A stretch of DNA of 64,000 nt from Lachnospiraceae bacterium (GCA_910575605.1 CAJTEW010000001.1:310001-374000), one strand, 5' to 3'; shown: positions 34,643-43,737, counted from the first letter of the stretch. The notes: generated by a model not told the origin, from the sequence alone. Numbers and translations are program-made.

Positions 34643-35746
34643 TTATCCGGCAATTTCCTTAAGTCTTTCTATAATTGGAAGATGCTGTGTGCACGCCTTC
34701 TCACACTTTTTGCAGGCAATGCAGTCCGCAGCCTTTGAAGCCGGAATATCCCAGTGGTTACTAAGCCTGTCCTCAATGGCCTCATGCTGCCCCGTAAGAA
34801 TTTTCTGGTTATAAGCATCCATAAGCTTCGAAACCGGAATATCCTTCGGGCATCCTTTGCAATAATCACAGCCTGTACAGAGATTATTAAAGGATACTCC
34901 CTTATCTTCATATTCCTTTACAATCTCCTCTGCAGTCTTTTCTGTGAGCCCCTCTACTGCCTTCACCGCATCATCTACATGTTCCTTCGTCGTACATCCC
35001 GCAAGAGTAATTGTAATCTCCTTATGAGAAGCCACAAAACGCAGAGCCGCCTGCGGCACCGTAAGCCCTGTCCCTTCTGTCAGATAGGAAAAGCTCTCCG
35101 GATTCCTCGGAATCATGCCTCCCCCGAGAGGATTCATAACCACCACGCCCATTCCCTTTTCATGGGCCGCCTTAATCCCGCTCTGGCGGAATCTGTAATT
35201 TAACGCATTATATCCAATCAGCATACCTTTAAATTTGCCAGTATTTACAACTGTCTCTATCTCATTTCCCTGCATGTGGGAAGAAAATACAATATTCCGG
35301 ATCAGTCCTTCTTTTTTTGCGTCCTCAAAAAATTCATAGATTCTCTCCATATGCTTTTCCCAGGATTCAATACTTAACATACACCACATATGATAAAAAT
35401 CTATGTAATCTGTCCTCAGACGGTCAAGAGATGTCTCAAGCCTTCTTCTAAACATATCCTTTGTCGGGTGCTGATCGCCAATGGTGCCTAAATTTGTCTT
35501 CGAGGTTAGGTATACCTTGCTCCTGTCCACCTGGGACAGTGCAATTCCCGTTACAATTTCACTTTTATCTTCGCAGTAAAACGGAGCTGTATCCCAATAA
35601 TTAATCCCCTTTTCAAAAGCGTAAAGAGGAATCTGTGCACATTTTTCAAGCCTTCCTGCCTTGATATCTTCCTCGTCATACCTCATCGTTCCAAGCCCTA
35701 TTGCTGAAACCTTCATATCTGTATCTCCATACTGTTTATAATACAT
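34643..35746 (-). CDS. Aldo/keto reductase with C-terminal 4Fe-4S domain
   Basis: A 367-residue protein. The AKR TIM barrel (about 1-280) includes GLGTMRYDE, YWDTAPFYC, a catalytic Lys in YLTSKTNL and the DYIDFYHMW strand. A ferredoxin-like tail follows with CTGCDYCKGCP and CIACKKCEKACT. This AKR-plus-ferredoxin type is widespread in anaerobes; the substrate is unknown, and the Fe-S tail suggests electron transfer partners beyond NAD(P)H. It lies 23 bases before polA, so polA may depend partly on this gene's promoter. Divergent from the XRE regulator. Confidence 0.88.
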   Translation of the reverse strand: MYYKQYGDTDMKVSAIGLGTMRYDEEDIKAGRLEKCAQIPLYAFEKGINYWDTAPFYCEDKSEIVTGIALSQVDRSKVYLTSKTNLGTIGDQHPTKDMFRRRLETSLDRLRTDYIDFYHMWCMLSIESWEKHMERIYEFFEDAKKEGLIRNIVFSSHMQGNEIETVVNTGKFKGMLIGYNALNYRFRQSGIKAAHEKGMGVVVMNPLGGGMIPRNPESFSYLTEGTGLTVPQAALRFVASHKEITITLAGCTTKEHVDDAVKAVEGLTEKTAEEIVKEYEDKGVSFNNLCTGCDYCKGCPKDIPVSKLMDAYNQKILTGQHEAIEDRLSNHWDIPASKAADCIACKKCEKACTQHLPIIERLKEIAG

Positions 35747-35799
35747 AATATTCCCTCCACTTAAAAATTTTATAGCCTAATATGTATATTATAACTCAT

Positions 35800-35829
35800 T
35801 ATATAGGAAAAGTAACTAAGAAAATGCAA
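35800..35829 (-). promoter_or_regulatory. Possible promoter of the aldo/keto reductase operon
   Basis: TTGCAT (35824-35829), 18 bases, TATATA (35800-35805). Overlapping TATAAT hexamers make the exact -10 uncertain. Confidence 0.35.
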
Positions 35830-35837
35830 AGGAACTG

Positions 35838-35879
35838 CTTAACTATCGGTTATCAAAAATTTTACAGCTCTTAACTATC
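35838..35879. repeat. Pair of CTTAACTATC direct repeats between divergent genes
   Basis: CTTAACTATC at 35838-35847 and 35870-35879, starts 32 bases apart (about three helical turns). They lie between the aldo/keto reductase promoter and the -35 of the XRE gene, a position suited to a regulator binding cooperatively. Confidence 0.45.
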
Positions 35880-35885
35880 CCTCCA

Positions 35886-35914
35886 TTGCACAAAAATATA
35901 TGACTGTTTATAAT
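35886..35914 (+). promoter_or_regulatory. Promoter of the XRE regulator
   Basis: TTGCAC (35886-35891), a 17-base spacer and TATAAT (35909-35914), predicting transcription from about 35921. Confidence 0.75.
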
Positions 35915-35949
35915 ATTCTTTGTAAAATGGACGAGCCCGTATACTTATC

Positions 35950-35967
35950 TGCAGGGCGTGCCCTGCA
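35950..35967. promoter_or_regulatory. Perfect palindrome in the XRE leader
   Basis: TGCAGGGC, GT, GCCCTGCA: 8-base arms about 30 bases downstream of the expected transcription start and 20 before the ATG. It could be an autoregulatory operator or a small leader hairpin. Confidence 0.5.
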
Positions 35968-35986
35968 AGAATTGGAGGATAACACT

Positions 35987-37063
35987 ATGGAAATGAAAAT
36001 AGGTGCAAAACTTATAAAGCTCCGTCAAAGAAAGGGGCTGACCCAGAACCAGCTTGCAGAAATGCTTGGTATTTCTGCCCCTGCGGTAAGCAAATGGGAA
36101 AATGACAACTCTTACCCTGACATTACTCTTCTCTGTCCCCTTGCAAGGGCATTGGATACAAATATAGATACCCTGCTGCAATTTGAGGAAACCCTGACAG
36201 AGAAAGAAATTCAGGAAAAATTAAATGCCCTTCTTGAATCCACGGTTCAAAAAGGGCATGAATACGGTGAAGAAATGCTGAACGGACTTTTACACAAATA
36301 TCCAAATTCCTACGCCTTAAAATTCAATGCGTCTTTAGTCTTTGACACCTTCCGCATACTCTTTCCCACAGCAGATAAAGAGCTTCTTGAAAAATGGCAT
36401 TCGAGAAAAAAAGAACTTCTTACAAATCTGTATTCCTGCGCTGTTTCTGATTACCGGCAGCAGGCCATATTAAATCTTGCCATCATGGCAATTAATGATG
36501 ACGATCTCGCCCGGGGTGAACAGCTTTTAAATGAGCTGCCAGAACATGCCGTGGATACCACTATAGCATGGTTCCAGCTTTATACAAAAAAGAATGAACC
36601 AGAGGAAGCCTTGAAGATATCACAAAAGCGTTTATATACCTTTATACGCCAGGTCCAGTTCTGTCTCACTGCCTTAATGTCCCCCAATCTTGGCTACAGT
36701 GATGAACATGCCTTGGAAATCTGTGAAATATACAAAACCATAGACCAGCTTTTTGGTCTCGGTGGACTGTATGACGGCCTGTTTTTACATATTTATTTAA
36801 GAATGAAACGTTATGATGATGCCGCCGCCTGTTTTGTCCATTATGTGGATGTAATGGATGGGAATCTCATTCTGCCAAAAAAGGATCTTTTTTCACCGGG
36901 ACTTGATATTAAGGAACACCAGCCGGCTGTTACAACGGAGCTAAAAAAAATGCTGTTAAAAGGGCTGGAGGACGAGATATTTAAACCGCTTCTCTCATAT
37001 CCCGAGTGCAGAGAAGCCATTAAGAAGCTGGAAGCAGACTGCCATTTACAAAACGAATTTTAG
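35987..37063 (+). CDS. XRE-family transcriptional regulator with helical repeat domain
   Basis: A 358-residue protein. The N-terminal helix-turn-helix (about 5-60) contains LRQRKGLTQNQLAEMLGISAPAVSKWE, a classical XRE motif. The remaining about 290 residues are helical and resemble TPR-like sensing domains in Clostridial regulators. ATG at 35987 is chosen because GGAGG lies 8 bases upstream; the 29 codons before it, back to 35900, start inside the promoter and cannot be coding. It is transcribed away from the aldo/keto reductase operon and may control it. Nothing in the sequence points to the ligand. Confidence 0.88.
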   Translation: MEMKIGAKLIKLRQRKGLTQNQLAEMLGISAPAVSKWENDNSYPDITLLCPLARALDTNIDTLLQFEETLTEKEIQEKLNALLESTVQKGHEYGEEMLNGLLHKYPNSYALKFNASLVFDTFRILFPTADKELLEKWHSRKKELLTNLYSCAVSDYRQQAILNLAIMAINDDDLARGEQLLNELPEHAVDTTIAWFQLYTKKNEPEEALKISQKRLYTFIRQVQFCLTALMSPNLGYSDEHALEICEIYKTIDQLFGLGGLYDGLFLHIYLRMKRYDDAAACFVHYVDVMDGNLILPKKDLFSPGLDIKEHQPAVTTELKKMLLKGLEDEIFKPLLSYPECREAIKKLEADCHLQNEF

Positions 37064-37100
37064 ATAGATTTGCGGATCTTAAGTTCCACGATATCGTTAA

Positions 37101-37147
37101 AAAAAGCATAAAGCCTTCCTTAATTTCAATAAGGCTTTATGCTTTTT
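37101..37147. terminator. Bidirectional terminator between the XRE gene and etfA
   Basis: A perfect 17-base stem, AAAAAGCATAAAGCCTT against AAGGCTTTATGCTTTTT, with a 13-base loop. A and T runs at both ends let it stop transcripts from either side. Confidence 0.88.
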
Positions 37148-37181
37148 ATGATGAGAAAACTCTTTATTTATCTTCACATCC

Positions 37182-38165
37182 CTACAGCGCCAGATACTCT
37201 GTCAGCACATCCTTAAGATCTGCCGCTATACCATAATCCGCTGCACCATAGATAGCTGCATCCTCATCCGTATTTACCGCTACAAAGAGCTTCGTATCCT
37301 TGATTCCTTCCGTATGCTGGATAGCCCCGGACACGCCAAAAGAAATACAGATCTTTGGACGAATGGTAAGCCCCGTCTGGCCAATCTGGTGATTAAAGGG
37401 AATCATTTCAGAGTCTACCATCGGTCTTGTTCCACCGATGGCTCCGCCCACCTTCTCGGCGAATTTCTCAAGCAGTCCGAAATTATCGTCCTCCAAAACG
37501 CCTCTTCCGCCGACAACAACGACCTCTGCGCTTAAGATACTTCCGGTCTCTGCCTCCGCCACAGCTTCTTCAATTACTTCAATTTTGGAGTCTCCAACCT
37601 TAATATCATCAAAATACACGATTTTCGCCTGTCCGCCTTCTGCTGCCTCCTGCGCCGTATACACCCCCGGCCTTACGGTCATCATTTGGGGATAGAAGCC
37701 ATCTCTGGTAATAATTGTAACAAAAACATTCTCGCCATAGGAAGGCTTATTCTGTTTAATATAGTAAGAACCGTCCTCCTTTGTTCCTGCAAGAACCTCT
37801 GTACAGTCCGCCGTCATTCCGCAGCCTAATTTCATCGCTGCTCTGGAGAAAATGGAGCGTCCCTCCGGAGTTGCCGGGATAAGTACACTGGAAGGGGCAA
37901 TCCTCCTAAGCATCTCCGTAACCGCCTGGCTCACAGCGTCATCCTGCTGGGAACAGTCCCGCCCAGCGTTTACCGCATAGATTTCCTCTACCCCCAGCCT
38001 TTCAAGCTCGGCTGCGATGCCCTCCGCATGTTCTGCAAGCACAATTGCCTGCACCCGCTCGCCGGTTGTCTTCTGAATCTCCTTTGCCGCTGAAACCAGT
38101 TCTGCAGCTACCGGCTCTAGTTTACCTTTATAACTTTCTGCATAAACACAAATTCCATTAGCCAT
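37182..38165 (-). CDS. etfA: Electron transfer flavoprotein alpha subunit
   Basis: A 327-residue FAD-binding EtfA. The C-terminal domain keeps the FAD signature: GGRGV, GAIGGTRPMVDSE, QIGQTGLTIRP and ISFGVSGAIQH. The start ATG (38165) follows AAAGGA; a longer reading from 38237 would extend into etfB. It accepts electrons together with EtfB, here probably from the FAD-dependent oxidoreductase two genes upstream. It lies 4 bases after the etfB stop and is followed by a strong terminator. Confidence 0.95.
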   Translation of the reverse strand: MANGICVYAESYKGKLEPVAAELVSAAKEIQKTTGERVQAIVLAEHAEGIAAELERLGVEEIYAVNAGRDCSQQDDAVSQAVTEMLRRIAPSSVLIPATPEGRSIFSRAAMKLGCGMTADCTEVLAGTKEDGSYYIKQNKPSYGENVFVTIITRDGFYPQMMTVRPGVYTAQEAAEGGQAKIVYFDDIKVGDSKIEVIEEAVAEAETGSILSAEVVVVGGRGVLEDDNFGLLEKFAEKVGGAIGGTRPMVDSEMIPFNHQIGQTGLTIRPKICISFGVSGAIQHTEGIKDTKLFVAVNTDEDAAIYGAADYGIAADLKDVLTEYLAL

Positions 38166-38169
38166 AGGT

Positions 38170-38961
38170 CTATTTTCCTTTCTCCTCTTCAATAAGGTCC
38201 CTAAGCTTCCTTGCAAGCTCTGCCGGCGTTCCTTCAAGCATCCGGGCTTTTCTTCCCATCTTCGGCGAGAAGGAATCTACAACGGTTGTCGGTGAACCTG
38301 CGATCCCTACCTGGTCAAGGGGAAGCATGAGTTCCGCATTGGTATAGGTTACAAGCGGCTTTGATTTTGCCGCACGCTTTGTACGAAGAGTGGCAAGACG
38401 AGGCTCGTTACATCCGAAATTAAAAGATATCATTGCAGGCAATGCACATCTGATACTTAACTTCTTATCATGAAACTTTTTTACTGCTACAATCCTGTCA
38501 GCCCCGGCCCTGTCATATTTCACTCCCATAGCCTCCACAATATGTGGAATATCAAGACATTCTGCCACCATTGCGCCTACCTGCCCAGTTGCTCCGTCCG
38601 CCGACAATGCGCCTCCTAAAAGGAGGTCAAACTGGCCATACTTTTTAATTGCCGCCGCCAGTACCCTGGCAGTTGCAACCGTATCGCCTCCTGCCAGCGT
38701 CCGGTCTGTAATCAGACAGGCTTCGTCGCATCCCAGCGCCATTGCGTCTCTTAGTGCCTTTTCAGCGTCCGGCGGCCCCATTGTAAATACAACGACCTTC
38801 CCTTCTGTCTGTTCCTTAAGCACCATAGCCTCTTCAATGGCATTTAGATCAGCCGGATTAATCATACCCTCAGAGCTGGCACGTACAAGCGCATGTGTCT
38901 CCGGGTCTACCGATACATCATTTGAAACCGGAACCTGTTTTATAAGAACTGCTATATTCAT
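38170..38961 (-). CDS. etfB: Electron transfer flavoprotein beta subunit
   Basis: A 263-residue EtfB with the NIAVLIKQVP start, ALGCDEACLITDR and the GATGQVGAMVAECLDIPH region of nucleotide contacts. The heterodimer with EtfA carries FAD and an AMP, or a second FAD in bifurcating forms. Both genes sit at the end of a catabolic operon with a DAO-type oxidoreductase and no acyl-CoA dehydrogenase, so the Etf probably serves amino-acid or amine oxidation. Confidence 0.94.
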   Translation of the reverse strand: MNIAVLIKQVPVSNDVSVDPETHALVRASSEGMINPADLNAIEEAMVLKEQTEGKVVVFTMGPPDAEKALRDAMALGCDEACLITDRTLAGGDTVATARVLAAAIKKYGQFDLLLGGALSADGATGQVGAMVAECLDIPHIVEAMGVKYDRAGADRIVAVKKFHDKKLSIRCALPAMISFNFGCNEPRLATLRTKRAAKSKPLVTYTNAELMLPLDQVGIAGSPTTVVDSFSPKMGRKARMLEGTPAELARKLRDLIEEEKGK

Positions 38962-39036
38962 GGTTTCCTCCTAAAATCCTTTCTTTCGGTCTGCACTTTG
39001 TCCGCGCAGACCCATAAAAAAACAATTACCTGTTTC

Positions 39037-40197
39037 TTACAAAAGCCGTTTAAATGCCCAGTTCTCAAGAAGCGGTGTGCTCTCCCCGCGCATGATGAGC
39101 TTTGCAAGATCACGGGTTGCAGCCGGCGCTTCGATCACACCGTTTCCGCCGTATCCTGTAGAAAGCATATAACCCTCAACCGGAGTCTCACCTAAAATCG
39201 GCCAGAAATCCTTTGGCTCCGCACGATAGGAAAGCCATGAGGAAACAAGTCCACTGTCTACAATTCCCGGAACCTTAGCCTCAAGCTGATCCAGAAGGAA
39301 ATCAATGAAGTAGTCGTCTGTTCCGCCTGTTGCCGGTAACTTGTCCGGGTCCCATTGTCCCGCATGCATCGGATTGCTTAAGTCCATAGAAAGGTGGGAC
39401 TTGCAGATGAAAATGTTATCTCCTGCCCTAAGTCCGTAGAACTCCGGATATTTCAGGACAGGGAATGTATAATTAAGCTTCTTTCCCGGAGGACATAAGA
39501 AGAAAGCTTCCGCCTTTGTATGCCAAATCGGTACATCAAGCCCTACCATCTCGCCTGTAAATTTGCTCCATGGTCCTGTACAGTCTACAACCACATCAAA
39601 TTCATATTCTGCTCCGTCGTCTGTCTTAAGACCCTTCACCTTATGATTCTCTACAACAACCTCCGTAACCTTAACACCCGTCTTCACAACGCCGCCGTTC
39701 TTCTGGAATTTCTTTGCATATGTATTGGAAATCATCGTTCCGTCAAAATATCCGTCGTCTGCCGTGTAGCCAGCGCCAAGGATATTCTCCGTGGAAATGT
39801 CCGGCAGAATCTCTTTGATACGGTCCTTGTCTGTAATATACTCACCCGTGTAGCCAGCTGCCTTTGCAAGTGCGATACCTGTCTTAATTACCTTTTCCAC
39901 TTCCTCATTTGTAGCAACTACAAGTGTTCCAGTCTTGTCAAAGCCTGCGGAACCCTTTTCTTCTTCCTCCATTTTGAGATAAGACTCAAAACCATAAAGT
40001 CTTACATCCCAATACCTGTTCTTGAGGGAATCGTCAAACAGACATACCGTGCCCGCTGACTTCGCTGTGGAAGCTCCGCCAATCGTATCTTTCTCGAAAA
40101 CAATCACCTCTGCCTCTCCGTCATAAAGACTTAAGTGATAGCCAAGGGCTGTTCCAGAAATACCTCCGCCGATGATACCGATTTTTTTCTTTGCCAT
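39037..40197 (-). CDS. FAD-dependent oxidoreductase, DAO/DadA-like family
   Basis: A 386-residue flavoprotein. GIIGGGISGTALGYHLSL is the FAD-binding Rossmann motif; VIVFEKDTIGGASTAKSAG and the late STGYGGNGVIEAPA close the DAO fold. Family members oxidise amine or N-methylated amino acids (glycine, sarcosine, D-amino acids). With etfB and etfA directly downstream, it probably works as a dehydrogenase passing electrons to Etf rather than to oxygen. ATG at 40197 follows GGAAGG. The gene upstream is a carbamoylase-type hydrolase that could provide its substrate. The substrate itself is unknown. Confidence 0.85.
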   Translation of the reverse strand: MAKKKIGIIGGGISGTALGYHLSLYDGEAEVIVFEKDTIGGASTAKSAGTVCLFDDSLKNRYWDVRLYGFESYLKMEEEEKGSAGFDKTGTLVVATNEEVEKVIKTGIALAKAAGYTGEYITDKDRIKEILPDISTENILGAGYTADDGYFDGTMISNTYAKKFQKNGGVVKTGVKVTEVVVENHKVKGLKTDDGAEYEFDVVVDCTGPWSKFTGEMVGLDVPIWHTKAEAFFLCPPGKKLNYTFPVLKYPEFYGLRAGDNIFICKSHLSMDLSNPMHAGQWDPDKLPATGGTDDYFIDFLLDQLEAKVPGIVDSGLVSSWLSYRAEPKDFWPILGETPVEGYMLSTGYGGNGVIEAPAATRDLAKLIMRGESTPLLENWAFKRLL

Positions 40198-40280
40198 AAT
40201 GTTACCTTCCTTTCCTTTTATTTTATCCCTTATGGCAAGGGATTTTAACATGAACAGGTCATGTTATTTGCCTCTGTTTC

Positions 40281-41516
40281 TTATAACTTATCTACATTTA
40301 AAATAGTCCCAAGCAGCACGTTGCATCCGTTCTCTATATCCTTATCCTCTGTGTACTCATATCTGGAATGGCTGACTCCGTTTTCACTTGGTACAAAGAT
40401 CATGGCTGTCGGAAATACGCTTGTCATGATAAGAGAATCATGGAAGGCGCCACTTGGAATTATGCTGTAATCTATTCCAAGCTCCTCCACTGCTTTTTTA
40501 ATGTTTTCCTTCACCCAATCAGACATTGGCGCCGGATCATGAAAGGATGTGGGGACAAATGTAGAGGAAACTTCATATTTCTTACAAATGTCCCCAAGGG
40601 TCTCCTGCAGTTTTTGTTCAACCAGGGACATAATATGGGCTTCTGTGTCTCTGATTTCCAGGCTGAAGGTGCAGGTGCCTGGAATTACATTGACAGAATG
40701 GGGGGTTACCTTTATCGTGCCTACAGTTGCAACGGTAAATTCATTTCCACATTCTGTTGTAACCTCTGGTATTCTGTTAATAAATCCTGCTGCCGCCACA
40801 AGGGCATCTTTACGGTCCGCCATTGCCGTGCTTCCAGCATGGTTTGCCTCACCTGTTACCGTAACTTCGTAACGGTTTACACCTGCAATGGAAGATACAA
40901 TTCCTACAGAAGTTTTTGTCCTATATAACCTTGCTCCCTGTTCCACATGGAGCTCTAAAAAGCAATGTATGTCTGCCGGGTTCCTTACCGCCGCCTTTAC
41001 GCCTTCGCTGGTGATTCCGTATGACTGCATAACCTTTCCCCGCTCTTCACCGTATATGTCCAGATCCGAATCGCTGATTCCCGCATCCTGTCCGCATACT
41101 GCGCTGCTCCCCGTAAGTCCCTTTCCAAAACGGAAGCCCTCTTCATCTGTAAAAACAATCACCTCTAAAGGATGCTTGGGCACATATCCTTCTTTTTTAA
41201 ATATCTCACAGACTTCTAAGGCACCCACACATCCAAGAACACCGTCATACTTTCCTCCGTCAGGCACCGTATCCAGATGGGAGCCCATCAGAATTACCGG
41301 GAGACTGTTATCCTGCCCGTCCATACGGGCAATGAGATTACCCGCCGCATCTACCCGTGTTGTCATTCCCAAAGTCTCTGCCCATGAAGCAAAAAGCTTT
41401 CTTCCCTTTACATCTTCATCAGAAAATGCCATTCTTGTATAGGTTCCGTCTTCTTTTTTCCCACACTGGTAAATTTCCTCTAACCGCGAAATTACTCGTT
41501 TTCCATTTGCTTTCAT
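40281..41516 (-). CDS. M20 amidase: N-carbamoyl-amino-acid hydrolase / allantoate amidohydrolase type
   Basis: A 411-residue Zn/Mn-dependent hydrolase of the HyuC/AllC branch. GSHLDTVPDGGKYDGVLG (metal ligands), FTDEEGFRFGKGLTGSSAVCG and ELHVEQG are diagnostic; the dimerisation insert around ITSIAGVNRYEVTV-like sequence is present. It would release ammonia and CO2 from a ureido compound, giving an amino acid. A GGAGG site precedes the ATG. It is the first gene of the operon leading to the FAD oxidoreductase and Etf, and a PucR regulator, often tied to purine/ureide use, lies upstream. Whether the substrate is allantoate, a carbamoyl amino acid or another ureide cannot be decided. Confidence 0.88.
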   Translation of the reverse strand: MKANGKRVISRLEEIYQCGKKEDGTYTRMAFSDEDVKGRKLFASWAETLGMTTRVDAAGNLIARMDGQDNSLPVILMGSHLDTVPDGGKYDGVLGCVGALEVCEIFKKEGYVPKHPLEVIVFTDEEGFRFGKGLTGSSAVCGQDAGISDSDLDIYGEERGKVMQSYGITSEGVKAAVRNPADIHCFLELHVEQGARLYRTKTSVGIVSSIAGVNRYEVTVTGEANHAGSTAMADRKDALVAAAGFINRIPEVTTECGNEFTVATVGTIKVTPHSVNVIPGTCTFSLEIRDTEAHIMSLVEQKLQETLGDICKKYEVSSTFVPTSFHDPAPMSDWVKENIKKAVEELGIDYSIIPSGAFHDSLIMTSVFPTAMIFVPSENGVSHSRYEYTEDKDIENGCNVLLGTILNVDKL

Positions 41517-41569
41517 GTTACTTGTTTTCCTCCTTTGATCGTTTTATTTTTTACACTTTTCACAAATCT

Positions 41570-41618
41570 ATATACTTTCTTTTAGGCAAACTGCATAGAT
41601 GATGTTGATAAAGTATAT
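41570..41618. repeat. Spaced inverted repeat upstream of the carbamoylase operon
   Basis: ATATACTTT (41570-41578) and its exact complement AAAGTATAT (41610-41618), 31 bases apart. The gap between the pucR terminator and the hydrolase start is the natural place for a PucR operator. Confidence 0.4.
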
Positions 41619-41679
41619 AAATCTTATCTATATTTCACATTATAGATATTTTTTTAACAATATACATCAGAGAAAAAAG

Positions 41680-41725
41680 ATAAAAATAAAGGATATTGTT
41701 TGTCCATATTGGATAAACAATATCC
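41680..41725 (-). terminator. Terminator of pucR
   Basis: On the minus strand GGATATTGTTT (41715-41725), an inner TCC/GGA pair, then AAACAATATCC (41691-41701) and a T-rich tail. Confidence 0.8.
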
Positions 41726-41734
41726 CTGTCTTGA

Positions 41735-43420
41735 TTATTTCTTAATATTTTCCACCATTCTATGGACAATCAGTCCGATTCTGACAGCAAGCACCTCGTT
41801 CGGATTGTCAAAATCAATCCCTGTAATCTGTACAATTCTATCCATACGGTAGGCCGCTGTTTTATAATGAATGAAAAGCTCCTGCGCCGTCTTTGTAAGA
41901 TTCTGATTCCTGTCCAGATAAGTACTAAGGGTAAGAATCAAATCTCCCCGCTGCTGCTTTTTATAGTGAAACAACTTTTCAAGGCTTTCCGGTATGTACT
42001 CGGATAACTCCTCTGCTGTGTCAAGCTTACACAGCAGCTTAAAAATTCCCATATCTGCAAAAAACATTACTGGAAATGTACGTATGTCTCCTGCGCCTCC
42101 TAATATACCGATAAATTCCAGAGAATCTCCTGCTTCTTTATAGCTGTCGGAAATATTCAAAACACCCTCTACTTCTTTTCCTACTCCGACCCTGACTAAC
42201 AGCCCATTATTTTTTCCCTGAATCCTCTTCTGAATCTGCTCCACTGTACCTTTCAGTTCTCTGCGGTATTCTTCCTGCTTCTGCTCTCTTTTTACCTGCT
42301 GAATGACTGTTACCTTATCAACATTATTACGGATTCTCACATCTTGAAATTCTTTTGCTGCCGCATCCCGAAGTATACTGAAATATTGAACCTTATCATT
42401 TAATTTCTCAAACTCACCGGTTCTTTCGTTCCACAGCTTTAAGATAAGCACACGGTAAGACGCCTCCATTGGAATTCCAAGAAGCTTGATGTCTCTTTCA
42501 ATTTCCTGCCTGGAACAAAGCTTACCACTTAAGATATTATTCATAATATCATTTTGGAACTTTTCCTCCAGCTCTTCAATGGAATTTTGGCGGAACAACT
42601 CCTGTCTGAGCGCTGTCACTGCATTTTCAATTGCAATATCATCTAAATCACTGAACCTGTTTTTTGATTCTGTAACAACAAGATACATTTTCCGATTATA
42701 CATCACCTGAAACCTTACAACCAGCTGAACCGTATGCTGCCCTCCCTCTGCCGTACAGACTTCCTGCTTTAAATAATGATAATTAGAGTAAAAACGAGGC
42801 TGATATTCCTCTGCCTGCTTAGACAGGAGAAGTTTGTCAATACTGTTCTCTGTTAACGCAAGACAGTCCATATTCTGATTAAAAAGCGCTGCAGGACTGC
42901 CTGTAAGCTTTTCCAGCACATCCAGAATTCTCTGAATTCCATTCTCTGTGGATCCAAAGGAAAGAGACAAAGCCGTAAAATTATCATGGGTTGTCTTAAA
43001 ATATTTAAGCCGCCTCACCTCCTCATTAAAAAGACGCTCCATAATCACCTTTAATATATCCCTGAAGGACAGCTCCGGCGCAATTTCCAGAACAGGCACT
43101 GCATGATCCCTGGCATAATTTAACAAAATATGAAGCTTTTCTTCTATATACTCCACCTTTTGCTTACGCTTCATGGCCACAGCGCCTACCTTTTTCTTTG
43201 ACAGCTCCTTTATATATTTTTCAAATTCCTCTGCACTGCAGGACTGAAACGCATAAAAGCCTGTAAGCAGAACTTCCCCGCCGTTAATAAACTTCACAAT
43301 ATCAGGCGCCTCAATAATCGTTACTCCCAAGATCTCATTATCAAGGCCCTGGCTGCCGCCAAGCAGCTTCGCGTCGCCGAATATCTCTGCCTTCAGCATG
43401 TCTCTTACTGTAAATCCCAT
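41735..43420 (-). CDS. PucR-family transcriptional regulator
   Basis: About 561 residues. The PucR N-terminal domain (TVRDMLKAEIFGDAKLLGG, VLLTGFYAF) is followed by a middle GGDEF/GAF-like domain and a C-terminal PucR-type HTH (STYLDRNQNLTKTAQELFIHYKTAAYRM). PucR proteins activate purine or amino-acid catabolism genes. ATG at 43420 has AGGA 8 bases upstream; ATG at 43429 is equally possible. It ends 218 bases before the hydrolase operon and has its own promoter and terminator, so it is likely the dedicated regulator of that operon. Confidence 0.88.
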   Translation of the reverse strand: MGFTVRDMLKAEIFGDAKLLGGSQGLDNEILGVTIIEAPDIVKFINGGEVLLTGFYAFQSCSAEEFEKYIKELSKKKVGAVAMKRKQKVEYIEEKLHILLNYARDHAVPVLEIAPELSFRDILKVIMERLFNEEVRRLKYFKTTHDNFTALSLSFGSTENGIQRILDVLEKLTGSPAALFNQNMDCLALTENSIDKLLLSKQAEEYQPRFYSNYHYLKQEVCTAEGGQHTVQLVVRFQVMYNRKMYLVVTESKNRFSDLDDIAIENAVTALRQELFRQNSIEELEEKFQNDIMNNILSGKLCSRQEIERDIKLLGIPMEASYRVLILKLWNERTGEFEKLNDKVQYFSILRDAAAKEFQDVRIRNNVDKVTVIQQVKREQKQEEYRRELKGTVEQIQKRIQGKNNGLLVRVGVGKEVEGVLNISDSYKEAGDSLEFIGILGGAGDIRTFPVMFFADMGIFKLLCKLDTAEELSEYIPESLEKLFHYKKQQRGDLILTLSTYLDRNQNLTKTAQELFIHYKTAAYRMDRIVQITGIDFDNPNEVLAVRIGLIVHRMVENIKK

Positions 43421-43488
43421 GCCGCTCATCCTCACTTTTTCCTATAATTTATCCTGTTGTATTTTGTAATAAAAATGGGTATAAACAT

Positions 43489-43517
43489 ATCATACCTTAC
43501 CGGAGACAGGAGGACAA
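43489..43517 (-). promoter_or_regulatory. Promoter of pucR
   Basis: TTGTCC (43512-43517), a 17-base spacer and TATGAT (43489-43494). Confidence 0.55.
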
Positions 43518-43579
43518 GATTTTATTAGCGCTGTTTATGTAAACTTTTGTTTGAAAAAGAAGATTTTCAAAAATAATTA

Positions 43580-43608
43580 TTGTATTTTATGAAGTATTGT
43601 GATACAAT
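43580..43608 (+). promoter_or_regulatory. Promoter of tRNA-Leu
   Basis: TTGTAT (43580-43585), a 17-base spacer and TACAAT (43603-43608), 28 bases before the tRNA. Confidence 0.6.
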
Positions 43609-43636
43609 AAATTTCGGCTTGAGTAGCTGGAAACAT

Positions 43637-43719
43637 GCGGATGTGGCGGAATGGCAGACGCATCAGACTCAAAATCTGACGAGGGCGACTTCGTGCGGGT
43701 TCAAGTCCCGCCATCCGCA
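43637..43719 (+). tRNA. tRNA-Leu (anticodon CAA)
   Basis: Acceptor arm GCGGATG paired with CATCCGC plus discriminator A, anticodon stem TCAGA/TCTGA with loop CTCAAAA giving CAA, a long variable arm (class II tRNA) and the T-arm GCGGGTTCAAGTCCCGC. The 3' CCA is not encoded. Confidence 0.95.
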
Positions 43720-43737
43720 GTGGACTTAAATTTAGAA

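Noticed and set aside
40368-40928. 186-codon plus-strand open frame
   Set aside because: Antisense to the M20 carbamoylase gene with intact motifs; the translation shows no recognisable family.
43637-43719. tRNA-Leu as an integration site of a mobile element
   Set aside because: No integrase gene and no repeat of the tRNA 3' end was found nearby, although the adjacent gene looks degraded.
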